A stretch of 64,000 nt of DNA from an uncultured Clostridia bacterium (GCA_948466345.1 CAOKAC010000002.1:62001-126000), one strand, 5' to 3'. Counted from the stretch's first letter, positions 25,472 to 34,298 are shown. Numbers and translations are program-made. The notes: generated by a model not told the origin, from the sequence alone.

Positions 25472-25527
25472 AATCATTTCTCCTTTTATAAATATAAATT
25501 TTTAAAATCCATACGAATATTCGTATC

Positions 25528-26619
25528 TTATGACAGTTCCGGCAGCTCTTCCTCATATTCGATAATCTGCCGGACATATTGCCAAGATCCATCCTCTTTG
25601 GATATGTACGTGTCAGCTAAATATTCCCTTTGGGCCACTGTTTTTTCTATGCCTCTCTCCTCAAGGATATTATCCACATGCAGCCAATACTGATACAGAT
25701 TTTCATACTGATCCGCAAATAAGCCCGTCTGGGCAAAAGCTCCTGGCGAAATTTTCACCTGCCGGCCATCCTTCATTCGAAAACACAGTTTCATTTCCCC
25801 GCTGGAAAAAGCTGCTTTTACCTCGTAGGAGGCCACCTGATCCCAGCTGTATTGCCGCATGCCCCCCATACGCGCCGCAAGGAGGCCGTCCTCTCCTGCC
25901 TTTGTCCAGCAAGATGTAAAAATCCACAAAATTCCGCTAAACAAGAGAAGTATACATACAATGGGCATAAAATCCCAAAGGAGAGAACGAGTACAAATTT
26001 CCACTTCCTCTTCCAACAAGGACTCCTGCTCCTCTTCCTCCAAATTCTGCTCAGGAAGCACATACCCCTCCGGAAGCTCTTCGGGCACATCCGCATAAAA
26101 ATTTTCTATTATATCTTCCTCAGAGGAAGCGGGCCTGTTGTAAAATGTATCCCATATATTATTCTCCTCTTCAGACACAGTCTGCTCCTGCATCGCGGTA
26201 TCAATTGCTGCTCCCCGTTGGGCAGCCAGCGCCGATGCAATTTTTTCTGCCCGCTGTCCGACAGCACCACTCACCAGATCCGGTGGATTCTCTTCCTCCG
26301 ACGGAATATACGGTTCATCGGAAAAATCATCTGATATGTAGTCATCTTCTTTGAAAGCGGGAAGCTCGTCAGGCTCCTGCAGGACAGATACACGTTGGAG
26401 AAGTATGCGGCGAATCAACAGTGCCGCAGCCAAATATGTGCCGGCAGCACACAACACCACCGGAATCGTAAAAGACAGAGAATAGGTAAACACGCCTGTT
26501 CCAATTTGCAGTCCAATAAATTTTTGATATAAAAGCCCCATTCCCACAGAAAATAAAATCCCGCCTGCTACCGCAGCGCCTTCCTTCATCCGCCGATGAG
26601 GCCTGATAGAAGACGTCAT
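25528..26619 (-). CDS. unknown membrane protein of the flotillin operon
   Basis: A 363-residue protein that I do not recognise. Two N-terminal membrane segments (about 15-33 and 45-70), a very acidic, low-complexity linker (about 82-210, many Glu/Asp and Ser), another membrane segment (about 215-235) and a C-terminal soluble part (about 240-363) whose pattern GMRQYSWDQVASYEV..MKLCFRMKDGRQVKISP resembles a PH-like domain of bacterial membrane proteins. Its ATG overlaps the NfeD-like stop (ATGA), so translation is coupled. Its fixed place between NfeD and flotillin suggests a part in the same microdomain system, which is inference. Confidence 0.8.
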   Translation of the reverse strand: MTSSIRPHRRMKEGAAVAGGILFSVGMGLLYQKFIGLQIGTGVFTYSLSFTIPVVLCAAGTYLAAALLIRRILLQRVSVLQEPDELPAFKEDDYISDDFSDEPYIPSEEENPPDLVSGAVGQRAEKIASALAAQRGAAIDTAMQEQTVSEEENNIWDTFYNRPASSEEDIIENFYADVPEELPEGYVLPEQNLEEEEQESLLEEEVEICTRSLLWDFMPIVCILLLFSGILWIFTSCWTKAGEDGLLAARMGGMRQYSWDQVASYEVKAAFSSGEMKLCFRMKDGRQVKISPGAFAQTGLFADQYENLYQYWLHVDNILEERGIEKTVAQREYLADTYISKEDGSWQYVRQIIEYEEELPELS

Positions 26620-27212
26620 ACGCGCGCCTCCCCATTTTCTTGTTGTATCGGCTCCACGATCAGTCTGCCCGTATCATCCACATTTATGACACGCACCGAC
26701 TCGCCGGTGCAAAGCCGACGGGCTGCATTTGTAACAGCCTCTACTTCCATAAAAGTCTCGTTTAAGGTAATATTGATTTTTCCATTCCCGCTGCAGGACT
26801 TGGGAATCGGAATATATACAGTACCCGTTTTACCTACTGCCGTTTGATAATCTACATTTCCGCTGGACTGCAGACGGGACACACCATACATAATATATCC
26901 CAAAAGCAACAGCGTCGCTACCCCGAACACTGTCGACAAAATAACTGCCAGCCACAAATCAACGCCCGCCTGATACATAACCAGTCCGCTCCAACCGCCG
27001 ATGCACAGCATTCCTGCAATACCGCGAATGGAAAATACATGCAGTCCGTCGAATCCATCGGTTACCCCATCACCGTCTAAGTCCATACCATCGCCGTCGC
27101 CGATTCCAAAAAGCATTAGAATCGTTTGTATTGCCAAAACAAGGGTAGCCGGAATTGCAATCAGTGCAAAAACCTGTTCGGTCATATCCAGCGTGTTCCA
27201 CCATGCAAACAT
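26616..27212 (-). CDS. NfeD/YuaF-like membrane protein
   Basis: A 198-residue protein with hydrophobic segments (about 12-37, 62-80, 84-105) and a C-terminal OB-fold NfeD domain (about 120-190: QTAVGKTGTVYIPIP..GKINITLNETFMEVEAV). Between the first two membrane segments is an Asp/Gly run (GDGDGMDLDGDGVTDG, 38-53) like a calcium-binding loop, followed by LHVFSIRGIAGML, common in this family. Start ATG 27212 with GAGGAGG 6 nt upstream. NfeD proteins partner with flotillins; it lies 1 bp beyond the DUF1836 stop. Confidence 0.85.
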   Translation of the reverse strand: MFAWWNTLDMTEQVFALIAIPATLVLAIQTILMLFGIGDGDGMDLDGDGVTDGFDGLHVFSIRGIAGMLCIGGWSGLVMYQAGVDLWLAVILSTVFGVATLLLLGYIMYGVSRLQSSGNVDYQTAVGKTGTVYIPIPKSCSGNGKINITLNETFMEVEAVTNAARRLCTGESVRVINVDDTGRLIVEPIQQENGEARV

Positions 27213-27213
27213 T

Positions 27214-27801
27214 TTAATCCTCCTCTGCTTCCAGGCCTTCCAACAACACATCGGCACGGCCCTTCAAAAGAGACGCCCAGCAGGATAGTATAATCACTTC
27301 CAGCGCACGGTTCAGCCGTTCACGGGCACCTGGGCGCCGCTCCTCATATGTGCTGGTAACAGACTGGATCAGCTCCGGCAGACGCCGTACCCCGCCGCTG
27401 CCCTTCTCCATCAGCAAATCCAGCAGGCGGCAAATATAGTCATACAATTCGGAATCGGTAACAATATCATCCGACGTATCATCCAGCCGGCCATTGATAT
27501 AGTGGAGCAAAAAAGAAATTTTAGATAGCTGCATTGTATCCCGCATCATATTGATAATCAAAATCCGAGCAAGCTGATCTTTACCATAAAGCTTATTGTG
27601 TGGGCGCATCAGCCATCCCCGCTTTACCCAATTCTGCAGCGTTGTTCCGTCAATACCGGTGATTTCCCGGATCTGTCCGAGCATGATGCCATCTGTGACA
27701 AAAAAAATTTTGGATAAAAATTTTTCTCCGGTAACACCGCCCATTTCATCCCGATTAAAAACCGTTCCCGGTATCCGGGGACTTTTAATAGTCGGCTCCA
27801 C
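27214..27801 (-). CDS. DUF1836 protein, probable DNA-binding regulator
   Basis: A 195-residue soluble protein of the DUF1836 family of Firmicutes. The centre (MLGQIREITGIDGTTLQNWVKRGWLMRP) looks like a MerR-type winged helix, followed by KDQLARILIINMMRD and a helical C-terminus. Function unproven; a regulator of its own operon is plausible. Start chosen at GTG 27801, 8 nt after AGGAGG; another GTG at 27810 touches the SD. First gene of the flotillin operon, behind a consensus promoter. Confidence 0.8.
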   Translation of the reverse strand: MEPTIKSPRIPGTVFNRDEMGGVTGEKFLSKIFFVTDGIMLGQIREITGIDGTTLQNWVKRGWLMRPHNKLYGKDQLARILIINMMRDTMQLSKISFLLHYINGRLDDTSDDIVTDSELYDYICRLLDLLMEKGSGGVRRLPELIQSVTSTYEERRPGARERLNRALEVIILSCWASLLKGRADVLLEGLEAEED

Positions 27802-27912
27802 AGGCCGCACCTCCTCTGATAAAATTGTATTCTATTTCATAAAAGCAAACGCGATAGCGCTTGTTTAGCGGCACGTCCGCCAATTGCTTACAATGTGTGG
27901 CTTTCTGCGAAC

Positions 27913-27941
27913 ATTATATCACAAGTTCAATTGACTGTCAA
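27913..27941 (-). promoter_or_regulatory. consensus sigma-A promoter of the flotillin operon
   Basis: Minus strand TTGACA (27941-27936), 17 bp, TATAAT (27918-27913). The ~110-nt leader contains an imperfect palindrome around AAGCGCTATCGCG (about 27850-27870), a possible operator. Confidence 0.8.
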
Positions 27942-27988
27942 TAACATTCTTTAGATTTTTTATAATTTTCATTTGAACTCAAAATGCA

Positions 27989-28465
27989 TCAATACTGCAC
28001 CATTCCAAAGCCGGAGACAATATTTTCCCCATCCAGATAGATTACCCCATATGTCCGTTGCCTTCCACGGCCCACAGAACCAGGATTAAAAAATCGAATT
28101 CCCTCCATTGTAAAATCGGCACACAAATGGGTGTGTCCAAATAAAACCAAGTCCGCCTCTTTTCCTATCGCCGCCTGGCATAAATGTTCCATCCCGCTTT
28201 TGACCCCATATTTGTGCCCATGTGTACAAAGTATGCGCACGCCGCCCAGTTCCAGTACACACTCCCACATGCCGGCGTGTCCGAAATCGTTGTTGCCAAG
28301 TACCGCCATATGCATAATATTGGGAAACTGCCCAAGCAGCATTTCTGCAGCCGCTGTGCCGTCCCCTAAATATAGGATAGCGTCCGTATCCATCTCATGG
28401 GTACGGATTGCCCTTTCCATCCCTCGGATTTCTCCGTGAGCATCTGAAAAAACAAGAATTTTCAT
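27989..28465 (-). CDS. YfcE-type metallophosphodiesterase
   Basis: A 158-residue calcineurin-like phosphoesterase. Metal motifs in order: SDAHG (D8, H10), YLGDG (D about 36), LGNND, CTHGHKYG and LFGHTHLC. Family members hydrolyse phosphodiesters with Mn or other metals; the natural substrate is unknown. Start ATG 28465 (MKILVFSDAHG) with GGGAG 6 nt upstream; the longer frame to 28516 is unsupported. The family is commonly located near RNase PH or HAM1-type genes in Clostridia, but not here. Confidence 0.88.
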   Translation of the reverse strand: MKILVFSDAHGEIRGMERAIRTHEMDTDAILYLGDGTAAAEMLLGQFPNIMHMAVLGNNDFGHAGMWECVLELGGVRILCTHGHKYGVKSGMEHLCQAAIGKEADLVLFGHTHLCADFTMEGIRFFNPGSVGRGRQRTYGVIYLDGENIVSGFGMVQY

Positions 28466-28613
28466 TTTCAACTCCCAAGTAGATGCTGATTTGAACCTAA
28501 TACGCATGTTCCTCATATACTATACCAACGGAACTCCGTAATACATCCTAAAAAACGCACAAATCGTAATGGAACTGTGTCAAACCAGTTCGCTTAGAAA
28601 GGTAAGGTTTAGC

Positions 28614-28832
28614 ATGAAAATCGATAAAAAAACCGTTGACAAAATTGCCGGTATGCCTGATGACAGACTTTGGAAAATGATTCTTTCCCTGGGAGCATCC
28701 AAGGGAATTGATCTCTCCAGTATAAAAGTTTCCTCTCTTGAAATGGATAAAATTCGCACCGCCATGACACAAATGACAGACGAGGATATTGTCCGGGCTA
28801 TGGAAATTTTGGATGCCTGCAAGGATCAATAA
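28614..28832 (+). CDS. small unknown protein (72 residues)
   Basis: MKIDKKTVDKIAGMPDDRLW is followed by a short helical protein, start ATG 28614 with AAGG upstream. There are no cysteines except near the C-terminus (ILDACKDQ), no signal peptide and no membrane segment. I do not recognise it firmly; small proteins of this kind occur before the next gene in related Clostridia, probably linked to sporulation. The following gene starts 11 bp after its stop behind a strong AAGGAGG, so they form an operon. Confidence 0.7.
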   Translation: MKIDKKTVDKIAGMPDDRLWKMILSLGASKGIDLSSIKVSSLEMDKIRTAMTQMTDEDIVRAMEILDACKDQ

Positions 28833-28842
28833 GGAGGATGCC

Positions 28843-29325
28843 ATGCCGGACAGCGAAGTAAACGGGGACTTTTCCCAGGTGCTGCGGCAGCTGATGGATA
28901 ATCCCGAAATTTCCAACCTGATCGCGTCTCTGAAAAGCGACACGGAAAACACGCCAAAAGTTGATGCATCGTCCAACATCATTGAAGAAACAAACGAACA
29001 AGCCGAGGCGGATACAGAAGAAACAGCAGCCGCTGCACAGGTACCGTCTCTCTCCCCGGAAATGCTGGCAAAGCTGCCGGCTGTGATGTCCATGTTGTCC
29101 GGGATGGGGATCGGCGCGCAGACCGCCGAACCAAAAGATAACGACAGCACACCAAAAGAAGAGGATCGCTCCCAAAAAGCCGGATCCGGCAGCGACGACG
29201 CGCATCGAAAGGCGCTGCTGCGGGCGCTGCGTCCATATTTAAACCCCAAAAGAAGAACAGTTGTAGACAGTATGCTGCAGTTAGGAGATTTGACCAAACT
29301 TTTTGGCATGGGATCCAAGAAATAA
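28843..29325 (+). CDS. unknown protein, acidic linker with C-terminal helical segment
   Basis: A 160-residue protein, start ATG 28843, SD AAGGAGG at 5 nt. N-terminal QVLRQLMDNPEISNLIASL helix, a long Glu/Ala/Thr linker (about 37-65), SLSPEMLAKLPAVMSMLSGM (about 65-90), another polar linker, and a C-terminal basic helix pair HRKALLRALRPYLNPKRRTVVDSMLQLG. The closing module is familiar from sporulation-associated clostridial proteins, but I cannot name the family. A terminator follows the gene. Confidence 0.7.
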   Translation: MPDSEVNGDFSQVLRQLMDNPEISNLIASLKSDTENTPKVDASSNIIEETNEQAEADTEETAAAAQVPSLSPEMLAKLPAVMSMLSGMGIGAQTAEPKDNDSTPKEEDRSQKAGSGSDDAHRKALLRALRPYLNPKRRTVVDSMLQLGDLTKLFGMGSKK

Positions 29326-29327
29326 AA

Positions 29328-29383
29328 GTTTGAAAACAGCAAAACTGCATCATACAGGGCTGCTGTTTTCAAACCTTATTTTA
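29328..29383 (+). terminator. terminator after the two-gene unit
   Basis: 14-bp stem GTTTGAAAACAGCA/TGCTGTTTTCAAAC with a 19-nt loop, then CTTATTTT. Confidence 0.7.
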
Positions 29384-29448
29384 ACATTAAAAACATAATC
29401 CCGAAGAAAAAAATCAATACAACTGCAAAGAAAGGTATGGTCAAAACG

Positions 29449-30024
29449 ATGTATTCCAAAAATAAAAATACCGGCGGCTATTCCGACCTGACACCGCCGC
29501 CGGGATACGATGGCAGCCGGCTTTTTACAAGACGGGAACGCAGCGATGGCAGAGATGAAAGCTTTGTAGTGCATACCCGCCCGATCTACAGAAGCAGAGA
29601 TTTCAGAAACAGAGAATCTGACGCAGACACCAGTTCACGCAGATCCAAATATGGCGCCGGGCCAAAAGAGGCACAGGCGCCTGATGTAATCTATGATATA
29701 GCACCTGTAATAGAGGAGCCTGCGCCCTATTTTTCCGGGCCTGAAGAATTTTTAGCCGAAGAGGAAGAAGTCTTTGCGTCCTCAGAAGAAGCATACCCGG
29801 AACAACAGCCTGCCTGCGAAACACATGCAAAGGCGCAAACAGATTCACAGCCTAAGAGCAAATCGGTAGGAACTGCGCTCCCGGAGCCGCTGGCAGGACT
29901 TCTGCATGGGCTGGAACGGGAAGACCTGCTGTTGATTGGACTGATCATTTTATTATCTGGAGAGCAGAACATGGGGGCAGGTGATATTGTACTGCTGCTT
30001 GCACTCCTACTTCTTACAAAATGA
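29449..30024 (+). CDS. unknown protein with hydrophobic C-terminus
   Basis: A 191-residue protein. The N-terminal two thirds are disordered and charged (Arg-rich about 24-60, Glu-rich about 90-120); the end (DLLLIGLIILLSG..GAGDIVLLLALLLL) is a pair of very hydrophobic segments typical of small clostridial sporulation-associated proteins. ATG 29449 sits 13 nt after AAAGG; another ATG at 29437 is only 1 nt from it and is less likely. Function unknown. It converges with 30032-31009, only 7 bp away, with no clear terminator. Confidence 0.65.
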   Translation: MYSKNKNTGGYSDLTPPPGYDGSRLFTRRERSDGRDESFVVHTRPIYRSRDFRNRESDADTSSRRSKYGAGPKEAQAPDVIYDIAPVIEEPAPYFSGPEEFLAEEEEVFASSEEAYPEQQPACETHAKAQTDSQPKSKSVGTALPEPLAGLLHGLEREDLLLIGLIILLSGEQNMGAGDIVLLLALLLLTK

Positions 30025-30031
30025 TCCACCT

Positions 30032-31009
30032 CTAACCAATTTTTTGGATCCAATCCGCCGCGCGATCAAACAAAGGCTGATATCCATAAAACTGATCTCT
30101 GCTTTTCAGGTCAACATCATCGGGTATATTCGGCGACAGCGTAAGAAGCAATAAAATTTGTCCCGTATCGCGCATTGTGCGCGCTTGTAGCATACCGCCG
30201 CAGCAGCCGGCTACATATTGACACAATGTCAGCTTTGTGGCGCAGCTGGGAATGCTGTCGATCAGTCCATCCAAATCACTGACGCCCACCGGCAGTTTCT
30301 CCGTATAGGTAGTCATACGCAATTCGGACTCTTCACCATAATTGCAGAGTTTCACTTCAATTTTTCTGCTGGTGGTCAGATCATTGAATACATAAATCAT
30401 GCACATCAACATTTTTATGTAATTGCCAATTCCAACAGCGGAGGGAAGACAGGACTTTCCCTCCGCCTCTTTGTTTAGCACAAAGGTGGTTTCGCAATCC
30501 AGAAAATCGCAGGCAGACATCATGTCGCGCAGGGCCCTTGCCGTGACAGCCTTCAAATCGAACAAGCCTTCTTCTTCCGGCTTAGAGAAGCGGCTGCTAT
30601 CAATACCGGTGATTGCGGACATAAAAGAGGAGACTTTCTCCGGTGATTGACCGCCTACCTGCTCTCTGTTTTTATAATACTGGCAAAAAATGTCGCATTC
30701 CCTTTTATTCTGGAACAGATACACTGTAGCAAACCGACGGCCCATAAGTCGTTTAAAAACAGTAGCGGCATAATGAAACCCGTGATATCCCTTCAGTGGG
30801 AAAGTCAGCATCTCCTCAGATGTACAATCGTAAGCCGCCTCAAAACGCAGTGCGTCAAAAGGCGTCATATGTGAATACAGCGTTTCTCCCTCTGATAAAT
30901 GCTTCAGCCGGGAACACGCAGCCGCGTTACCTTCTGCAACAAACGCACCGTCTGCACACAATACCATCGGTATATTTGAAAAATACATGTCAATTACATC
31001 ATGCAGCAT
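30032..31009 (-). CDS. unknown protein, possibly PAS-like N-terminus
   Basis: A 325-residue soluble protein, start ATG 31009 with GGAAGGGG upstream. The N-terminal 95 residues (VIDMYFSNIPMVLCADGAFVAEGNAAACSRL) look like a PAS fold. The middle (FMSAITGIDSSRFSKPEEEGLFDLKAVTARALRDMMSACDFL) resembles the dimer-helix part of histidine kinases but has no histidine box, and the C-terminal half has the alternating pattern of a GHKL-type fold without the N and G motifs. A degenerate kinase-like sensor is my best guess. It shares the minus strand with 31082-32062, 72 bp upstream. Confidence 0.65.
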   Translation of the reverse strand: MLHDVIDMYFSNIPMVLCADGAFVAEGNAAACSRLKHLSEGETLYSHMTPFDALRFEAAYDCTSEEMLTFPLKGYHGFHYAATVFKRLMGRRFATVYLFQNKRECDIFCQYYKNREQVGGQSPEKVSSFMSAITGIDSSRFSKPEEEGLFDLKAVTARALRDMMSACDFLDCETTFVLNKEAEGKSCLPSAVGIGNYIKMLMCMIYVFNDLTTSRKIEVKLCNYGEESELRMTTYTEKLPVGVSDLDGLIDSIPSCATKLTLCQYVAGCCGGMLQARTMRDTGQILLLLTLSPNIPDDVDLKSRDQFYGYQPLFDRAADWIQKIG

Positions 31010-31081
31010 TAGGTTCCCCTTCCTTTATATTATTTTATTTAATTTGGCTTTTCCTGCCGCTGGTCGTGTTCGTTTGCCTGG

Positions 31082-32062
31082 TTACTCTCCAGCTGTGGCA
31101 TCTCCTGCTGGAGGCGCCGGCGGAGCTGAGACATACAAAAAGCTGTGAATATCCCCTTCTTGCAGCGCTGCCTGTACTGCGTTACTTTTTTCTGTATCAC
31201 TGCCGTCCAGAACAGCACGAAGCAAATATGCAGTAAAACTGCCTTGCAGCCGCTGGACCACATCCGCAGCATCTGTGTCATTCGCCGCTGTCAGGTCAAT
31301 CGCAAGAAATTCTGTTTCAAAAAATAACTTTTCTATATATGGCGCATGCTGCGCAGCCGTATATACTGCTCTGGACAAGCATACACCTATATCTATCGGG
31401 GCACGTTCCCGCAGACTACGCACATAGGAAAGCATCACTTCAATACTTCCATTGTCTACCGTTTCATATGTCTCAAATCCCCGAATAAGCAATTCATCGA
31501 ATCCAGCCTTCGCTAGTTCTTCAGCAACGGCACAGTCTATCTGCAGCTGTTCGGGCGCCGCCTCAATCACCGCACAAGTCCGTAGCCCGACCTTCTGCGC
31601 CCAGGTTATCGCACCCGTGAGCATATCCAAAGAAACCAGCGTTTCCTTTCCCGGCAGGCGGGAAAGCTCCTGGACAGCCGGAGAGGCATAGGTAAGCTGT
31701 CCATTACTGTCCGTCACCGCAAAAGAAACCGCATTGTATCCCGCTGTTTTCAGCGCCTGCACGCGGGTTTGCATTTCTGCCTTATCGGCACAGCCTGCAA
31801 GATCCAAAAAGCCGGCGGACACATCTAACAGCGCATCATCGTGGGGCACCGGAGGCCTTGTATCCTGGGTATCATTTTCGCCTGTGGTTTCCACGCTGGG
31901 TGGTTTCGATGTGTCTATCGGTGCGTTGTCCAGACGACGCTTTAGATAATTCCCCAATAGCAGAGTCAAGGCGATAACGACCAGAGCAAAAACCAATACA
32001 AAAATGAAACGCCTTGGAAATTTAAACTTTTTTGCTTTATAATTCTTCCTGTAATATTTCAT
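31082..32062 (-). CDS. membrane-anchored protein with TIM-barrel-like domain, unknown
   Basis: A 326-residue protein. Basic N-terminus, one membrane segment (about 18-37), a Pro/Thr linker, then an extracellular domain (about 78-310) in which GYNAVSFAVTDSNGQLTYAS, KVGLRTCAVIEAA, FDELLIRGFE and APIDIGVCLSRA mark successive beta strands of an alpha/beta barrel, like glycoside-hydrolase-type DUF4015 proteins. The catalytic acids are not obvious. The SD is AAAGGA, ATG 32062. It follows the PrsA-like gene by 19 bp, suggesting a joint envelope role. Confidence 0.65.
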   Translation of the reverse strand: MKYYRKNYKAKKFKFPRRFIFVLVFALVVIALTLLLGNYLKRRLDNAPIDTSKPPSVETTGENDTQDTRPPVPHDDALLDVSAGFLDLAGCADKAEMQTRVQALKTAGYNAVSFAVTDSNGQLTYASPAVQELSRLPGKETLVSLDMLTGAITWAQKVGLRTCAVIEAAPEQLQIDCAVAEELAKAGFDELLIRGFETYETVDNGSIEVMLSYVRSLRERAPIDIGVCLSRAVYTAAQHAPYIEKLFFETEFLAIDLTAANDTDAADVVQRLQGSFTAYLLRAVLDGSDTEKSNAVQAALQEGDIHSFLYVSAPPAPPAGDATAGE

Positions 32063-32081
32063 TGCACATCCTTTCCAAAGC

Positions 32082-33140
32082 TTATTTCATATCTTTTATG
32101 CTGATAGAATCGTACAGCTGCGTAGTCTCTACCGTAAGGGTCTCGCTGGTCTCCTCCAATGCCAGCCCAAATGATGCTTCATAATATTTTTGACAGAGCT
32201 CGTCAAAATGTGCGTCAATGTAGTCCTTTTCCTTTTCGCAGCGGAGAAACACACTGTAGCCCTGATCCGATGCAATCACTGTGCTGACCTCATCCACCAC
32301 TAAGTTAAAAACAGCTTCTTCATTTACATCATCCCACATACCCCGGCAAATATAATAGCCATCTGTATTTCCCGCCATATGCAAGGACTCTCCGTACTGC
32401 TCCACCAGTTTGTCAAAATCTTCTCCTGTAAGATACCGTTCTCTGGCCCGTTCCGCTAGATGTTTTGCTTCCGCGTCAGTGTGCTGCGCCGGCGGCATAA
32501 AAAAGCTGCCGTCATCTGCCATCATCGAATGTTCTCCCACCACCAGAATCTGCTTGACACGAATAAAGGCATCACTGTCAAATAATGCGCGCAGAGCATC
32601 CGGATCCGTTTCGATAGCGCTGCTCTGAAGCATTGTATAATACAATGCATTGCTGCAAATACTCTGCTGCTGCATCAGCCGGTTGGTGCTATGATTCAAA
32701 TGCTCCCCTGCCAGAGATTTTATATATGCATCCGTATCGTCAAACTGCTCCATTTGCGATTCTACTGCCTGATCCACCTGCTCCGTTATATATGCATCGT
32801 TGATGTCGATATCATATTCCCTGCAAAGGACAAAAACCGCGTAAAAATTTCGCAGGGCCTGCAAAACCTCCGCCCGGATTTTCTCCTCCATTTCCGCAGC
32901 CTGGTCTGCATCCTCCCACGCGTCAAAATCTCCTGCGATCTGTTCTCTGCAGCTTAAGACAAGAGTGCGATAAAATCCATAAGATACATCCATGCCCCCC
33001 ACCGTCATAACCGTCTGCTCTTCTTCCTCAGTAGACTTCAGCGGATCCCTGCAGGCGCAAAGCCCAAAGGTAAGGAGAAGCACAAGAAAAAGGGCGGCGG
33101 CACGTAATACGTTTTGGGACATCTGATTCCAGATTTTCAT
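32082..33140 (-). CDS. PrsA/SurA-type foldase lipoprotein
   Basis: A 352-residue lipoprotein: signal peptide with lipobox LCAC (Cys about residue 30), a SurA-like helical N-domain, and a parvulin-type peptidyl-prolyl isomerase region (about 192-310) showing VKQILVVGE, AKHLAERARERYLTGEDFDKLVEQYGES and GEVS-like VDEVSTVIASDQGYSVFLR. It would help fold exported proteins outside the membrane. GGAG precedes ATG 33140 at 13 nt, so ATG 33122 (7th codon) is an alternative start. First of three minus-strand genes. Confidence 0.8.
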   Translation of the reverse strand: MKIWNQMSQNVLRAAALFLVLLLTFGLCACRDPLKSTEEEEQTVMTVGGMDVSYGFYRTLVLSCREQIAGDFDAWEDADQAAEMEEKIRAEVLQALRNFYAVFVLCREYDIDINDAYITEQVDQAVESQMEQFDDTDAYIKSLAGEHLNHSTNRLMQQQSICSNALYYTMLQSSAIETDPDALRALFDSDAFIRVKQILVVGEHSMMADDGSFFMPPAQHTDAEAKHLAERARERYLTGEDFDKLVEQYGESLHMAGNTDGYYICRGMWDDVNEEAVFNLVVDEVSTVIASDQGYSVFLRCEKEKDYIDAHFDELCQKYYEASFGLALEETSETLTVETTQLYDSISIKDMK

Positions 33141-33249
33141 GATGATACTTTATCTCCATTTTCTATGCAGCGTTTTATCGCTTTAATGTACCAAATATAT
33201 ATGAACATCGTTTGAACATAATGCACAGATAAGAATGCTGCTTTACATC

Positions 33250-33278
33250 TTGCATTCCTTTTTTATTTATGATACCAT
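33250..33278 (+). promoter_or_regulatory. candidate promoter for hprK
   Basis: TTGCAT (33250-33255), 17 bp, TACCAT (33273-33278), 52 bp before hprK. The -35 lies in a GAATGC/GCATTC inverted repeat. Confidence 0.35.
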
Positions 33279-33329
33279 ATTTGCATAAGTATTTGCAAGC
33301 GAAACGTACATAGAAAGGTACATTTATTT

Positions 33330-34268
33330 ATGAAGAAATCAGTTGCCCTGCAGGCAATTATTAAAGAATTGCAGCTAAACGTATTTTATACCCCAGGAGA
33401 CCCGGCGGATATTCCCATCAGCAGAGTAGAAATCAACCGTCCCGCCTTGCCGCTGGTAGGCTTTTACGACTGTTTTGAGGCAGATCGTATTCAGGTGGTC
33501 GGCACTACGGAATATGCTTATCTGAAAAACCTGAGCGAGGATGAACGCCGAAATCGAATCGATGCGCTCCTGTCCTGCAACCCGCCGGCAATTGTGTACA
33601 CACATAACAACCCGGTAGACGATATCGTTCTTGAAGCGGCACAAAAATATAAGGTACCTGTCCTTTGGACAGATACCAATACCAGCGAATTTATGGCCGC
33701 GCTGATCGCATATTTGAACGTCCAACTGGCGCCCACCATTATGCGGCACGGAGTCCTTGTGGAGGTATATGGTGAAGGGATCCTAATTGTGGGCGACTCC
33801 GGCGTGGGCAAAAGTGAAACCGCCATTGAACTGATCAAACGAGGTCACCGGCTGATCGCAGACGATGCAGTGGAACTGCGCCGAGTATCTGCGAAATCCA
33901 TCGTGGGAACAGCGCCGCCGCTGATCCGCCATTACATAGAGCTGCGGGGTATCGGTATCGTAGATGTGCGCCAGCTGTTCGGTATGGGTGCAGTCAAAGA
34001 ATCGGAGAAGGTTGACCTGGTAGTGGAATTTGAACCGTGGGAACAGGGCAAGCTGTATGAGCGTCTGGGAATTGACGACACCTTTGTGGACATTATGGGC
34101 ATCCGGATTCCTTCCCTGATCGTTCCGGTAAAGCCGGGACGAAATCTGGCAGTTATTTTGGAAATCGCCGCTATGAACAACCGTCAGAAACGCATGGGTG
34201 TGAACACAGCGAAAGAATTTGATGAAAAGCTAAAAAGTCAGATGAATCTGGAGCCGGGCAGTAATTAA
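33330..34268 (+). CDS. hprK: HPr kinase/phosphorylase
   Basis: A 312-residue bifunctional enzyme that phosphorylates and dephosphorylates HPr on Ser46 to control carbon catabolite repression. N-terminal DRTGG-like domain, Walker A VGDSGVGKSETA (about 151-162), the HRLIADDAVELR segment, the family signature EIRGIGIVDVRQLFG-like ELRGIGIVDVRQLFGMGAV, and the C-terminal VKPGRNLAVILEIAAMN that ends the kinase core. SD AAAGG, ATG 33330. ptsH is not in the window. Confidence 0.95.
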   Translation: MKKSVALQAIIKELQLNVFYTPGDPADIPISRVEINRPALPLVGFYDCFEADRIQVVGTTEYAYLKNLSEDERRNRIDALLSCNPPAIVYTHNNPVDDIVLEAAQKYKVPVLWTDTNTSEFMAALIAYLNVQLAPTIMRHGVLVEVYGEGILIVGDSGVGKSETAIELIKRGHRLIADDAVELRRVSAKSIVGTAPPLIRHYIELRGIGIVDVRQLFGMGAVKESEKVDLVVEFEPWEQGKLYERLGIDDTFVDIMGIRIPSLIVPVKPGRNLAVILEIAAMNNRQKRMGVNTAKEFDEKLKSQMNLEPGSN

Positions 34269-34298
34269 CAAAAAACCGCTCTTTTGTAACAAAAAGCA

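Noticed and set aside
27845..27872. Imperfect palindrome around AAGCGCTATCGCG as a catabolite-repression site
   Set aside because: It does not fit the TGNAANCG(N)CA-type consensus well enough; mentioned only as possible operator in the promoter entry.
33233..33264. GAATGC/GCATTC hairpin with T-run before hprK as a terminator
   Set aside because: No plus-strand gene ends upstream; the stem has only 6 bp and overlaps the candidate -35 box.
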